A stretch of 64,000 bases of DNA from JACZUI01 sp965216725 (GTDB taxonomy: Bacteria; Actinomycetota; Acidimicrobiia; Spongiisociales; ZC4RG35). The notes beneath the pieces are model-generated. The model did no database searches. It saw only the letters and a list, made by a program, of their open reading frames with translations, and was not told the origin of the DNA. Position numbers and translations under genes: made by a program. This document shows positions 27,548 to 37,041 of this stretch, piece after piece. The stretch covers positions 1-64,000 of the forward strand of contig CBDCGI010000016.1 of NCBI GenBank assembly GCA_965216725.1. The letters run 5' to 3'. Each line of letters starts with the position of its first letter. Position 1 is the stretch's first letter.

Positions 27548-28846
27548 ATGCCGGACCTGAACCTGCTACTCCAGCAGGCGCACACCGAATACCGACGGCG
27601 TCACCCCCAGAGCGAGGCCCTTGCCCGAGCGGCTGCCGAGTGGCTACCAGCCGGGAACACTCGCTCGGTTCTGGATTTCGAGCCCTTCCCGTTTCGGGTG
27701 GTGGAAGTCGACGGCCCTTATCTGGTCGACGCCGATGGGCACCGCTATCTCGACCTGCTTGGCAATTACTCGGCCGGGCTGCTCGGTCACCGTCCGCAAA
27801 TTGTGGAGGAGGCGGTTACCTCCGTTCTCGCCGACGGTTGGTCCCTTGGTGCGATCTCGCCCCGTGAGGCAGAGCTGGCATCCCGCCTCACGTCACGTTT
27901 CCCGTCGATAGACAAGGTCCGTTTCACCAACTCAGGGACGGAAGCCAACCTCATGGCCATCGCCACGGCGCGACACGGCACCGGCCGGCGGAGTGTTGTC
28001 GTATTCAACGGCGGCTATCACGGTGGGCTTCTCTACTTCGGTGAGGGAGGGGACCCGATGCTGGTCCCCCATGATTGGATTCGCCTCGAGTACAACGACG
28101 CTGAAGGCCTCGAGCAGGCCTTCGAGGCAAGAGGAGGCGAAATCGCTGCAGTGCTTGTGGAACCGATGATGGCCGCGTCCGGTTGCATACCGGCTGCGCC
28201 CGGATTCCTACCCAAGGCCCGTGAGCTATGCGCCCGGCACGGTGGCGTTCTGATCTTCGACGAGGTAATGACATCGAGGTTCTCGACTGGGGGAGCCCAG
28301 AAGCTGCTTGATGTGGTCCCCGACATGACAACGCTTGGCAAATACCTCGCCGGTGGTCTCACATTTGGCGCTTTCGGTGGCCGCAGCGAACTCATGTCGG
28401 CATTCGACCGGTACTCAGGAGGCCAACTCGCCCACGGCGGCACTTTCAACAACAACGAGTTGACTATTGCAGCGGCGAGTTCTGTCCTCGCGGCCGCGCT
28501 AAGCGAGGAGATCCTGCGTGAGCTCAATCAACGCGGGGATCGGCTCCGGGAGGGTCTCAACGATCGTTTCCGACGTGCGCAGATCCCGATGTCAGCGACG
28601 GGACAAGGCTCGTTGATGACGATTCATGGGACGGCCAATCCGGTGACGTCTCCTCGGGATCTGGCTAGCAGCGACACCAGGTGGAAGGATCTCCTTTTCT
28701 TTCACCTTCTGTTGCGAGGCTTCTACATGGCACGACGGGGCTTTATCGCCTTGTCCATAGACGTCACCGATGGCCACGTCGAGCAATTCCTGGCCGAGGT
28801 CGAAGACTGGGCGGTGGGCGTCGGCATGGCCCCGACCGGCGGGTAG
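27548..28846 (+). CDS. class III aminotransferase, glutamate-1-semialdehyde-aminomutase-like
   Basis: This is a 432-residue PLP enzyme. LVDADGHRYLDLLGNYSAGLLGH opens the fold, KVRFTNSGTEANLMAIATAR binds the phosphate, ILIFDEVMTSRFSTG-like residues (VLIFDEVMTSRF) hold the pyridine ring, and the Lys of TTLGKYLAGGLTFGAFGG forms the Schiff base. It resembles HemL, but no haem gene is near, so it may act on another amino acid or amine. TAGGTT lies 8 nt before the ATG at 27548. Confidence 0.85.
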   Translation: MPDLNLLLQQAHTEYRRRHPQSEALARAAAEWLPAGNTRSVLDFEPFPFRVVEVDGPYLVDADGHRYLDLLGNYSAGLLGHRPQIVEEAVTSVLADGWSLGAISPREAELASRLTSRFPSIDKVRFTNSGTEANLMAIATARHGTGRRSVVVFNGGYHGGLLYFGEGGDPMLVPHDWIRLEYNDAEGLEQAFEARGGEIAAVLVEPMMAASGCIPAAPGFLPKARELCARHGGVLIFDEVMTSRFSTGGAQKLLDVVPDMTTLGKYLAGGLTFGAFGGRSELMSAFDRYSGGQLAHGGTFNNNELTIAAASSVLAAALSEEILRELNQRGDRLREGLNDRFRRAQIPMSATGQGSLMTIHGTANPVTSPRDLASSDTRWKDLLFFHLLLRGFYMARRGFIALSIDVTDGHVEQFLAEVEDWAVGVGMAPTGG

Positions 28847-28863
28847 GCCTCAGCCGCCGCGGA

Positions 28864-29757
28864 TCATGACAGCAGCTGTGACAGTTGCTCGTCCTCGATA
28901 GATAGCAATCCAGCTTCCACGACCCTGGGCAGAAGCTCCTTCCATGCAGGCTCTTCTTCAAACACGCGATCGAATATCGATTTGGCGTCTTCCAGATGTC
29001 CCGTCCCAGCCAGGCCGACCGCCTTCCAAAACGGCAACTCGACGACGTCCGGTGAAAGCGCCTCGGCCCGGTCATAGGCGGCCAAGGCTGTGTCCATGTC
29101 GCCGGCGCCCATTGCCTCGTCGCCAGCATCCACGAATGTGTAGGCACGGCGCAGTGTCACCAGTCTTCGCAGCTCGGCCACGGGTTCGTGATGATCCTCG
29201 ACTCTGAGATCGAAGAGTCTGTCTTCCCAAGGATTTCCGGTTGATCGCTCCGAAACCACCAGAATCGCAGCCGATTGCTTCCCGCGGATATCGCCACCTT
29301 CGGATTCGGCGGCATCGAGGGCAGCGAGGAGCCGATCGGCGAGGTCTCCTTGGTTGGCGGTGTATGCCTCCTGCATCGCCCGCCACACGGTGTCTTTGGC
29401 CATCATGTTCGCCTGGACGCTGAACCCATCACCGATCAAGTGGCCGGCCTCGGCGATGCACCCACTCCCGGTGTGTGCTCCGACGTTGCCGGATGCATCG
29501 ACAAAAGCCACCTGCCTCCCTTCGCGGCCCTCATCCTCAGCCACCAAAGCGCTCAGTGCTCTGTCGGCGTTCAAGCCCGACGCCATCAGCGCCAGGCCAC
29601 GCGGGCCATATGCCGGCTCGGCCAGTGATTGGGTCGCGACCACACCCACCCCAGCTTGGGCCCACGTCACGATGGTCCCCACCGAGAAATAGTGCGACTG
29701 TACGGCGACTCCGAGCTGCCCGGTGGACGGGTCGCGGGCAACAATGGAATAGGTCAT
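28864..29757 (-). CDS. DUF1028 protein with C-terminal helical repeats
   Basis: Residues 1-210 of 297 are a typical DUF1028 domain: TYSIVARDPSTGQLGVAVQS, then VGVVATQSLAEPAYGPRGL and NMMAKDTVWRAMQEAY. The family has an Ntn-hydrolase-like fold of unknown substrate. The last 80 residues (RRAYTFVDAGDEAMGAGDMD) look like a TPR-type helical repeat region. It is divergent from a KAS III gene with 40 bp between, so a shared promoter region is likely. Confidence 0.85.
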   Translation of the reverse strand: MTYSIVARDPSTGQLGVAVQSHYFSVGTIVTWAQAGVGVVATQSLAEPAYGPRGLALMASGLNADRALSALVAEDEGREGRQVAFVDASGNVGAHTGSGCIAEAGHLIGDGFSVQANMMAKDTVWRAMQEAYTANQGDLADRLLAALDAAESEGGDIRGKQSAAILVVSERSTGNPWEDRLFDLRVEDHHEPVAELRRLVTLRRAYTFVDAGDEAMGAGDMDTALAAYDRAEALSPDVVELPFWKAVGLAGTGHLEDAKSIFDRVFEEEPAWKELLPRVVEAGLLSIEDEQLSQLLS

Positions 29758-29797
29758 GGGGGGAGCTAAGCACGACCGGACGCCCTATCGTTGCCCC

Positions 29798-30775
29798 ATG
29801 GCGCACATCTTGGGATTTGGCGGCTACGCGCCGGAACGGGTCGTGTCCAACGCTGATTGGGAAGCCCGGCTCGACACCACCGACGAATGGATCACTCAAC
29901 GGACGGGAATCAAGCGGCGCCGCTACGCCGCTGATGATGAGACCACGCTGACTTTGGCGACCAACGCGGCCCTTGCTGCGCTGGAGGATGCCGGTCTCAC
30001 ACCCCACGATGTCGACGAGATCATCGTTGCCACCGACACACCCGAGATGATGACCCCAGATACCGCAGCTCTGGTTCAGCATCAACTCGGATGCCGGTCG
30101 GTGCCTACCTACGATCTGGGCGGCAGCGGATGCGCCGGCTTCATTCAGGCCCTCGACGTCGCCAGGGCCCGCATCGCAGTGAATCCGAAGACGATTGTCG
30201 TCATCGGCGTCGAGTTGATATCGAGGATGATCTCCCAGGACGATCGCGCCACGGCCGTTCTCTTCGGCGATGGCGCCGGGGCGATGGTTCTCGGCCCGGA
30301 AGGGGGCAGAGCCGAAGTGCTGGATGTGGTGGCGGGCACTGATGGCCAGTTCGCCGAGATCCTCACGTTGGCGGCAGGTGGGACGCGTCATCCCTTCAAC
30401 GAGTCGAGCCTGCGAAGCGGTGACTACAACCGGGTGATCATGGATGGCCGTCGCGTTTTCACCGAAGCAGTGCGTCGGATGAGTGAGGCGTCGATGGCCG
30501 TGCTCGAGCGGGTCGGAAGGCTGAAAGAGGATGTTGCATTGGTCATACCTCACCAGGCGAATCTCAGGATCATCGACGCGGTGAGGAAGAAGCTGGGACT
30601 CAGCGAGGACCGGGTCTACGTGAACGTCCACGAGTACGGCAACACGGGGTCGGCGACGGTCCCCTTCGCCACATCGGAAGCATTGGCGTCGTCCCGAATC
30701 AAGGACGGGGATTTGGTGATTCTCACCGCCTTCGGGTCGGGGTTCCATTGGGCGGCGGCCGCAGTCCAATTCTGA
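29798..30775 (+). CDS. 3-oxoacyl-ACP synthase III (KAS III) family
   Basis: The 325-residue enzyme joins an acyl-CoA primer to malonyl-ACP in the FabH family. Catalytic residues are all visible: Cys112 in GGSGCAGF, His in VIPHQANLRI (about 251) and Asn in HEYGNTGSA (about 281). DTTDEWITQRTGIKRRRYA is the family signature near the N terminus. No other fatty-acid genes are adjacent, so a special primer or a secondary lipid is possible. TATCGT lies 6 nt before the ATG (29798), a leaderless layout. Confidence 0.92.
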   Translation: MAHILGFGGYAPERVVSNADWEARLDTTDEWITQRTGIKRRRYAADDETTLTLATNAALAALEDAGLTPHDVDEIIVATDTPEMMTPDTAALVQHQLGCRSVPTYDLGGSGCAGFIQALDVARARIAVNPKTIVVIGVELISRMISQDDRATAVLFGDGAGAMVLGPEGGRAEVLDVVAGTDGQFAEILTLAAGGTRHPFNESSLRSGDYNRVIMDGRRVFTEAVRRMSEASMAVLERVGRLKEDVALVIPHQANLRIIDAVRKKLGLSEDRVYVNVHEYGNTGSATVPFATSEALASSRIKDGDLVILTAFGSGFHWAAAAVQF

Positions 30776-30789
30776 TCGGATAATTCGCC

Positions 30790-30817
30790 CTGACGCGAGG
30801 GCGGCACTGGCGATAAT
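30790..30817 (+). promoter_or_regulatory. promoter of the GNAT gene
   Basis: CTGACG (30790-30795) and GATAAT (30812-30817) are 16 bp apart, and the ATG follows after only 5 nt. This is a good consensus promoter for a leaderless transcript. Confidence 0.55.
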
Positions 30818-30822
30818 GGATC

Positions 30823-31677
30823 ATGGACACCCGCAGATATGCCGATGCCCGGGCGTTCCTGAACGACGCGCGCGAGCTGTTGACCGGGAATCCGGCCCAG
30901 AACCAGGTGCTGCTCAGCGTGGCCGAGATGGCCGCAGAGCAGCCTGACGTTTACCCGCAGTTCCACGCGTTTGCTGTGTTCGAAGGCGGTCCGCTGGTGG
31001 CGGCGACGCAGACGCCACCACACAACTTCCTCCTTTCCGAATCTCGAGGTCTTGAGTCGATTCCTGTGCTGGCCGAAACAATCCACGATTCGGCTCTGGA
31101 GGTACCGGGAATCCTCGGCATTGAGCCGCATATCTCTGGCTTTTCCTCGGCCTGGGCCGTGTTGACCGGTGACAGGCCGGAAGTGGTGACCCGTCAAGGA
31201 GTGTTCTCTCTCGAGGAGGTTTCAGAAATCGCTCTGGCTCCGGGTGGTATTCGCCACGCCCGGAAGGCAGACAGGGATCTGCTGATCCGGTGGTGGGAAG
31301 AGTTCTACGCCGAGGCACTGCCGGAGGAACGGGCGCGGACGGGCAGAACCGAAGAACGCGTCGACCTCCTACTCGAGCCGGGACGGAAACAGGGGATGCA
31401 TCTATGGGAGGTCGATGGGGAAGTGGTTTCAATGTCGGGGTTCTCGCCTCCAGTGGCCGAAGCCATCCGGATTGGCCCGGTCTACACCCCGTCTCCTATG
31501 CGCGGCCAGGGTTTTGCGACCGCGCTGGTGGCAAGCCAAAGCAGGCTCTTTCTCGACGCGGGCCACACCAGCTGTCTCCTGCACACCGATCTCACCAACC
31601 CCACGTCGAACGCCATATACAAGAGGATTGGATATCACCAGGTGGCCGAGGCGACGGAGTATCGGTTCGTTCGATGA
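30823..31677 (+). CDS. GNAT-family N-acetyltransferase
   Basis: The 284-residue protein has a divergent N-terminal half and a clear C-terminal GNAT core. IRIGPVYTPSPMRGQGFATAL contains the acetyl-CoA pyrophosphate loop (MRGQGFATAL), and CLLHTDLTNPTSNAIYKRIG with YHQVAEATEYRF is the usual ending. It probably acetylates a small amine; substrate unknown. A mismatch-bearing hairpin follows the stop codon. Confidence 0.87.
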   Translation: MDTRRYADARAFLNDARELLTGNPAQNQVLLSVAEMAAEQPDVYPQFHAFAVFEGGPLVAATQTPPHNFLLSESRGLESIPVLAETIHDSALEVPGILGIEPHISGFSSAWAVLTGDRPEVVTRQGVFSLEEVSEIALAPGGIRHARKADRDLLIRWWEEFYAEALPEERARTGRTEERVDLLLEPGRKQGMHLWEVDGEVVSMSGFSPPVAEAIRIGPVYTPSPMRGQGFATALVASQSRLFLDAGHTSCLLHTDLTNPTSNAIYKRIGYHQVAEATEYRFVR

Positions 31678-31682
31678 AGAGC

Positions 31683-31711
31683 GGGCGGCCACCGTTACCC
31701 GGTGACCGCCC
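31683..31711 (+). terminator. hairpin after the GNAT gene
   Basis: GGGCGG-C-CACCG pairs with CGGTG-A-CCGCCC, with a single C-A mismatch, right after the stop codon. The inner stem and the mismatch are the same as in the hairpin at 5618-5645. No T run. Confidence 0.5.
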
Positions 31712-31749
31712 TCCCTACCGCGGCGAGCCTTATGGGCCCACCGCTGAGC

Positions 31750-32022
31750 TCAGACGACGAGGCCGATCAGCGGGATGGCGATTACCGCAGCCAGCGTCGT
31801 GGCGAGACGGATCACTGAGGGCTTCATGGCAGCGCGAACCGCTGACACCCCCAGCCCCAGACCGAGGAGAAGGAGAACCCATACGGCGGTGTCGCCGATG
31901 GTTGCCAGCAGCACAACGAGGGTCGCAGTGAGCACCCCGCCGACCGCAAGCATGATCCTCAGGATCTTTCCTGCAGTGTGGTTGGCCCAATCCTGCTGAA
32001 ATGAGACGGCGTTGGCAGTCAT
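31750..32022 (-). CDS. small membrane protein
   Basis: The protein has 90 residues, with SFQQDWANHTAGKILRIMLA at the N terminus and then two or three hydrophobic helices (GVLTATLVVLLATIGDTAVW and ATTLAAVIAIPLIGLVV). The opening vaguely recalls DUF2892 (YgaP-type) membrane domains, but I cannot assign it. It stands alone between convergent and co-oriented neighbours. Length, frame and membrane pattern support a real gene. Confidence 0.6.
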   Translation of the reverse strand: MTANAVSFQQDWANHTAGKILRIMLAVGGVLTATLVVLLATIGDTAVWVLLLLGLGLGVSAVRAAMKPSVIRLATTLAAVIAIPLIGLVV

Positions 32023-32065
32023 GGCTATTGAATCGACAGCCAGGCCGTGAATCTTGAGCCGTCGT

Positions 32066-33469
32066 TCAGCGCAGCTCGCGTTTCATGGCCGACTTTGCCG
32101 CGAGAAAACCGCACATCCCGTGAACACCCGCCCCGGGCGGGGTGGCTGAGGAGCAGAGATACACACCGTCACCTAGGCGATAGGGATTCCCGATTTTCCC
32201 TCCGAGCACTTTCCGCATCCCGAAGCCGCCTCCCCCGATGTCTCCCCCGATGTAGTTGGGATTGTGCTCTTCCATGTCCATGGGGTCCATCGTCGACCTC
32301 TCGAGGATGAGGTCCCTGAAACCCGGGGCGAAACGCTCCACCTGGGCCTCTATCCGATCTGTCATGTCCACCGAGGATCGGTTGGGCACGTGGCAGTAGG
32401 CCCAGACGGTGTGAATGCCGGCAGGGGCTCGGGTGGGATCGAACATGCTTGGCTGGGCCAGGAGGACGAGGGGACGTTCCGGATTCTGACCATCTTCAAC
32501 CTGTCTTTCGGCGTTCCTGATTCCCTCGTATGTCCCTCCGACGTGAACGGTGCCAGCCCGGGGGCTCAAATCGTCGAGCCAGGGGATGGGTCCGGACAGA
32601 GCCCAATCGACCTTGAAGACGGCAGGCCCCGGCTTGTGTTGGGAGAGGCGACGCCTGGTCCGCTCGTCGATCCTGTCGCCGGCAATCAGCGCGGCCGCAT
32701 TGGGCATGACGTCCAACATGAAGACATCGGCATCCGGCAGCTCGGAGAGACTGGTCACCTCATGTCCCGTCTCGATCACACCTCCCCGGCTACTGATGAC
32801 GTCGGCCAGTGCCGTCGCAATGCCCTGCGAGCCTCCTGCCACCAAAGGCCATCCGTAGGCGTGCGTCGTCATGGCGAACAGCGTCATCACTCCGCCTGTA
32901 AGTGGTGAAGTCAGAGGCGAGATCGCGTGTGCAGCCATTCCGGCGAGCAAGCCTCGGACCTCTGGCGTCTGGAACCTTTCGATGATCCGGCTGGCCGGGA
33001 GTGCCCCTTTGGTGGCCATCCGGGCAAACGAACCGGGGTTCCGGGGGAGCCCGAGAACCGGACGTAGAAAGTCTTCGATCACGGCTTCACTGGCGTCCAC
33101 CAGGGGGCCGATCAGATCGCGGTATCGGTTGGCGTCGGGCCCGAACAGCTCCAGTGAGTCGTCGAGATTCCGCATGGCCGCGGCTGATCTTCCCTCCCCA
33201 AGGGGATGAGCGGCCGGGATGTCCGGCTGCACCCACTGCACATCAAGACCGAGGCTCTCGAAGGCCGGCGAAGCGAATCCGAGAGGATGAACCGCAGCGC
33301 AGACATCGTGCATGCAGCCGGGCACGGTGAGTTGTTCAGTCCGAGTTCCCCCGCCGATCGTGTCCGCCTGCTCCACCACCAGCACACGACCACCTTCGGC
33401 TGCGATGTGGGCTGCTGCTGTCAGGCCGTTCGGCCCCGCTCCTACGATGACCGCGTCGTATTCGGGCAC
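32066..33469 (-). CDS. phytoene-desaturase-like FAD-dependent oxidoreductase
   Basis: The 467-residue protein opens with the dinucleotide-binding motif DAVIVGAGPNGLTAAAHIA and the acidic end of strand 2 (LVVEQADTIGGGTRTEQL). It ends with the C-terminal FAD loop YLCSSATPPGAGVHGMCG, as in CrtI-type desaturases and related NAD(P)/FAD oxidoreductases. No carotenoid genes are nearby, so the substrate is open. The GTG start has CACAAT 6 nt upstream (minus strand 33481-33476). Confidence 0.88.
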   Translation of the reverse strand: MPEYDAVIVGAGPNGLTAAAHIAAEGGRVLVVEQADTIGGGTRTEQLTVPGCMHDVCAAVHPLGFASPAFESLGLDVQWVQPDIPAAHPLGEGRSAAAMRNLDDSLELFGPDANRYRDLIGPLVDASEAVIEDFLRPVLGLPRNPGSFARMATKGALPASRIIERFQTPEVRGLLAGMAAHAISPLTSPLTGGVMTLFAMTTHAYGWPLVAGGSQGIATALADVISSRGGVIETGHEVTSLSELPDADVFMLDVMPNAAALIAGDRIDERTRRRLSQHKPGPAVFKVDWALSGPIPWLDDLSPRAGTVHVGGTYEGIRNAERQVEDGQNPERPLVLLAQPSMFDPTRAPAGIHTVWAYCHVPNRSSVDMTDRIEAQVERFAPGFRDLILERSTMDPMDMEEHNPNYIGGDIGGGGFGMRKVLGGKIGNPYRLGDGVYLCSSATPPGAGVHGMCGFLAAKSAMKRELR

Positions 33470-33504
33470 GACCCGATTGTGGCACGGGAGGGCCTGGCAA
33501 CGAG

Positions 33505-33531
33505 AAAAGCCGGGCCCTGAGGGCCCGGCTT
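33505..33531 (-). terminator. intrinsic terminator
   Basis: On the minus strand AAGCCGGGCCC and GGGCCCGGCTT form an 11-bp stem around a TCA loop, followed by TTCT. It lies 18 bases after the stop of the membrane gene at 33549 and is the best rho-independent terminator in the window. Confidence 0.75.
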
Positions 33532-33548
33532 CCCTCAGCGGAGGGTTC

Positions 33549-34088
33549 TTAGACCAGCACCGCTCTCTTCCGGATTCTCAAGAACACCCAGCCGCTCATG
33601 ATCAGGGTCAGTCCGACCATGATGGCAAAGGCCGACAACGCATAGGACACGATCCCCAGGCTCAGAGCCGTGGTGAGCGATGTTGCGTTGAACCACGAGG
33701 CCCGTGCCTCGTTGGGCACCATCATCTGCTCGCCGTTCTCATCGAGTACGGCCTCGCCGTTCTCATCGAACAACGGGACAGACCGGTCCATCTGGGCGTA
33801 ATACAGCCCATCGGTGTTGTCTAGCTGATGCTCGTTGATGATGTCGGCTTGGGCCCACATCGTGAACGGTCCGCGAACCGGGGTCTCGGCGATGGCGGCA
33901 TCGTCGGGTGTGACGATGTCTTGGGCCACAGCCTGATCCCAGGTGTACCACCAGCCGAAGACTCCCCCGGCCACCGAGCCGAAACCCACTGCCAGCGACA
34001 AGATCGCTGTGATCAGCAGGATGAGCCCGGTACGAGGCGAGGCCTCTGTCAGGGCGGTTGGATTCTCTTTCATTGTGACGGCAGTCAT
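33549..34088 (-). CDS. two-helix membrane protein of the family often mislabelled LigA
   Basis: The 179-residue protein has a first helix (LILLITAILSLAVGFGSVAG), an extracytoplasmic domain with GPFTMWAQADIINEHQLDNT and YYAQMDR, and a C-terminal helix (FAIMVGLTLIMSGWVFL). This pattern belongs to a widespread actinobacterial family frequently annotated, wrongly, as aromatic ring-opening dioxygenase LigA. It has no dioxygenase residues. GGAGG lies 7 nt before the ATG at 34088; longer starts run into unrelated sequence. Role unknown. Confidence 0.78.
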   Translation of the reverse strand: MTAVTMKENPTALTEASPRTGLILLITAILSLAVGFGSVAGGVFGWWYTWDQAVAQDIVTPDDAAIAETPVRGPFTMWAQADIINEHQLDNTDGLYYAQMDRSVPLFDENGEAVLDENGEQMMVPNEARASWFNATSLTTALSLGIVSYALSAFAIMVGLTLIMSGWVFLRIRKRAVLV

Positions 34089-34207
34089 CTCATGCCTCCG
34101 ATCACTTATCAACTGCCAATACCGCCATGATGTCCCTCCGCCCCCGATTTCGGGAGGGGCATATGTCACAGTCGGGGCATACCGAAGTCCCGAAGCTTCT
34201 GGGACCT

Positions 34208-36934
34208 CTACCAGTGGGTGAGCAACCAAACTTCGGGCTCCCACGACCCCGGCTCGACCTCCACGAACAGCCTGACAGCCTCCTTGAGAGCAGACTCCGC
34301 CTCCTCGGTCCGCCCTGCAGCATGGTGTAGATCGGCGAGGTGGTTGTAGAGAGCGGCGCGCCGGTGTTTGTCGCCAGTGGACGTCGACAGTTCCAAGGCC
34401 TCTTCTACGTGGGCGATGGCAGTGTCTGCATTCCCGCTCTTCGACTCGGCGTGAGCCAGAGCGTTGAGGGTTGAGACCCTCAGGATGGGATCGTCACCCG
34501 CCAGGTCTAGGGCCTCCTGAAGAAGACGACGCGCTGCGAGCGGCTCGGCTGTGACCGTTCCCAAGACTGTCAGGGCGCGCGCCAGTCGGGCTGGATGCTC
34601 CTGGTTGGAGGCCGCCACCCCCTGCTCGGCGAGGCTCAAGGCCTCAACCGTCTCCCCTTTACGGAGATGCGCCAACGCCCAATCGCTGTACAGAGCCACG
34701 GGGTCGGGATGGCTTTCTTCGGCCACCTCGAAGTGCCCGAGGGCCCTGTCGATCTCCCCCAGCCGCCGATGAGCTTCGCCAATCCTGTGCTCGGCCAGAG
34801 CCCGAGTCTCGCCATCAGACATGGCTGCGGCCTGTTCGAATTCTGTGAGGGCTTCCCGGTACCTGCCAAGGAGCAGGTCGGCATCACCTATCGCTATATG
34901 GAGCTGGTCGTTGGACCGGTTCCCCAAGGCCATGGAAGAGCGGTAGCTCTCGATTGCCTCCGCCGGTGCGAACACGCGCATCGCCAAGTCTCCGGCGCGG
35001 TGGTACCAATCGGCAGCTTCCTCGTCTTGGCCCCCTTCTCGGAGATGGCGGGCGATGCTGGTGGCCAGTCTGCGATCGCTGATCGCCGCGCCGTGACCCT
35101 GCAATGCTGTGGCAGCGCGCCGGTGGAGAAGCCGCGTCCGCAAGAAGCCCGCTTCCTCTTCGACCAAGGCCTCAATGGCGTCGAGCACGAACTCCACCCC
35201 GCCCCGATCATCGACTTTCAACACCCTACGGGCGATCAGCCAGTCGATGGCCTGGGTGACCTCTTCGTCGCTCCGGCCCGATGTCACCCGGAGATCGTCG
35301 AGCCCGGCTCCCCGGCCCAGGACAGCGGCGGCGGCGAGGACCTGCCCTGCCAGTTCATCGATACCAGTCAGCTGAGCTTCCATGAAGGTCCGAATGCTGG
35401 AAAGCGAATCGGCTGTGCTGTCGGACGTGATGGCGTCCGCGACCAGCGCCGGAACTCCTCCTGTGGCTTCCACAACCTCGGCGGCGGCATCGCCTGCCAG
35501 GTCTTCGATGTCTTGGGTTCCCAGCGGGGAAATCATCAAGCTCGCTTTTGGTTGACGAGTGGTCATCTCGATGAACGGTTGTAAATCCGTTGTGTCGTCG
35601 GGTCGGTGTGCCCCCACCAGGCTGACTTCGAGATCCTCAATCCGCTCGGCGAGCTGGCCCAGAAGGGAGATCGATGCAGCGTCGGAGTAGTGGAGGTCGT
35701 CAAAGATCAGGATCCCGTCGAACGAACCGAGAATGGCCGTAAGGGCCTCTCGGAGCCTGATCTCCCTGTAGGGGTCGGGGTCGACATCGGCAGGACTTCC
35801 CCCCATAGATGGGGCGATGCGCGACACCTCGTCCAACGCCCAACTCGGCAACCGATTACGCAACGTCTCCCAGGTCGGACTCGCGGCGAGACCGGCGAGG
35901 CTTTGCGCTATCACCCCGTACGGGAGCGTGAGCTCAGAGCGGTGCGCCCTGGCTCGTATCGTCTTCCTGCCAACTCTTCCCGCCATCGTTTCCAGTTCTT
36001 CGAGGAGACGGGTTTTGCCCATCCATGCCCCACCTTCGATCCTCAACAGCTTCTGGTCCTGTGCCACCACGCGGCTCATCGCCTCTAATGCGGTCTCTCG
36101 GTTGAGAAGGGTCGAAGCGGGAGGCGGAGGGGGCGCTGTAGGAACCACTTGTTTCCTGATCCCCGGCGCCGGCGGCAGGTCGTTGTCGAGAATCGCCTCC
36201 AACAACTCGGACGTCTCCTCGAGTGGGCCCACCCCAAGTTCACGGTCCAGCGTGGCGACGCACCGGCGGTAGGCGTCGCCAGCTGCGGGCCCGTCACCTG
36301 CCCATGCATGCATCAACATCAGCTGCCGGTATGCAGGCTCGCGGAGAGGGTCCATCTCCAGCCACTGGTTCACTGTGGTGATGGCTGACCTGAAGTTCCC
36401 TTCTGAAGCGTGAGCAACGGCCAGCTTCTCGTACGCGCTCTCGCACATCAACCGGCATGCTTCGGCAGTGGCTCGTGCCCAATCTTCGAAACTCGCCGAA
36501 TCACGCAGTGAGAAACCAGAAAGGAAGTCACCGCGATATAACGAAATGGCGCTTTCTAGGAGTGGGACACATTGGCTGCAGACCTCCTGAGCACCATGAT
36601 CGTGGTCGCGGGTGGAGTCCATCGCGGCGAGGAACCGCGTGTAGTCCGATGCCACGGTCTCGCCGAGACGAACCGTGTTCCGGTCCGAGGAAAGGGCTTC
36701 TGGTCCCAATGCGCTGCGAGCGGCTGACAGAGTGCGTCTCAAGGTGGCCCGCGCCTGAGAGTCTGCGGACTCCGGCCAAAGGAGAGCAGCGAGAGTGTCG
36801 CGACGGGTGGGGCCTTCGACGGCCAAGTAGGAGACCAGAGCCGTTGCCTTCCGAGTGTCTGGTGAGACGTCGGATCCGTCTCTGAGGAGTCTTGGAGTTC
36901 CCAGTGTGAGGATTTGGATCCCGGTATCCGGCAT
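34208..36934 (-). CDS. SARP/AfsR-type regulator (wHTH-BTAD-ATPase-TPR)
   Basis: This is a 908-residue regulator. Residues 1-95 are an OmpR-like winged helix as in SARPs (IQILTLGTPRLLRDGSDV, then ARATLRRTLSAARSALG). The BTAD domain covers about 96-255 (AYRQLMLMHAWAGDGPAAGD). A STAND/AAA-type ATPase follows, with Walker A GGAWMGKT (301-308) and Walker B ILIFDDLHY. The last 290 residues are TPR-like repeats. Such proteins activate genes through direct repeats 11 bp apart. That repeat is present at three promoters next to this gene, and the nearest is 70 bp upstream. TAGGGT lies 6 nt before the ATG, a leaderless layout. Confidence 0.9.
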   Translation of the reverse strand: MPDTGIQILTLGTPRLLRDGSDVSPDTRKATALVSYLAVEGPTRRDTLAALLWPESADSQARATLRRTLSAARSALGPEALSSDRNTVRLGETVASDYTRFLAAMDSTRDHDHGAQEVCSQCVPLLESAISLYRGDFLSGFSLRDSASFEDWARATAEACRLMCESAYEKLAVAHASEGNFRSAITTVNQWLEMDPLREPAYRQLMLMHAWAGDGPAAGDAYRRCVATLDRELGVGPLEETSELLEAILDNDLPPAPGIRKQVVPTAPPPPPASTLLNRETALEAMSRVVAQDQKLLRIEGGAWMGKTRLLEELETMAGRVGRKTIRARAHRSELTLPYGVIAQSLAGLAASPTWETLRNRLPSWALDEVSRIAPSMGGSPADVDPDPYREIRLREALTAILGSFDGILIFDDLHYSDAASISLLGQLAERIEDLEVSLVGAHRPDDTTDLQPFIEMTTRQPKASLMISPLGTQDIEDLAGDAAAEVVEATGGVPALVADAITSDSTADSLSSIRTFMEAQLTGIDELAGQVLAAAAVLGRGAGLDDLRVTSGRSDEEVTQAIDWLIARRVLKVDDRGGVEFVLDAIEALVEEEAGFLRTRLLHRRAATALQGHGAAISDRRLATSIARHLREGGQDEEAADWYHRAGDLAMRVFAPAEAIESYRSSMALGNRSNDQLHIAIGDADLLLGRYREALTEFEQAAAMSDGETRALAEHRIGEAHRRLGEIDRALGHFEVAEESHPDPVALYSDWALAHLRKGETVEALSLAEQGVAASNQEHPARLARALTVLGTVTAEPLAARRLLQEALDLAGDDPILRVSTLNALAHAESKSGNADTAIAHVEEALELSTSTGDKHRRAALYNHLADLHHAAGRTEEAESALKEAVRLFVEVEPGSWEPEVWLLTHW

Positions 36935-37003
36935 TTCCCGACCCTACACAGTTACGAAATCGGGCCGAGTTCCCTTTCGTGACGGGCAACGAAGAATTCA
37001 GCG

Positions 37004-37035
37004 GTAACGATCCCGGAACGGTGCACCAGCACTAT
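37004..37035 (+). promoter_or_regulatory. SARP-type promoter, copy A
   Basis: GTAACG (37004) and GGAACGG (37015-37021) are direct repeats 11 bp apart. CACTAT (37030-37035) starts exactly 8 bp after the second repeat and ends 6 nt before the ATG at 37042. It lies between the SARP gene and the membrane-protein genes. The -10 match is weak (three of six). Confidence 0.6.
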
Positions 37036-37041
37036 TGGATC

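Noticed and set aside
27364..27585. N-terminal extension of the first FtsX-like permease
   Set aside because: The extra 74 residues are Arg-rich and not membrane-like, and they would overlap the divergent aminotransferase start.
33549..34088. Aromatic ring-opening dioxygenase LigA
   Set aside because: The family often bears this label, but the protein is a two-helix membrane protein without dioxygenase residues.
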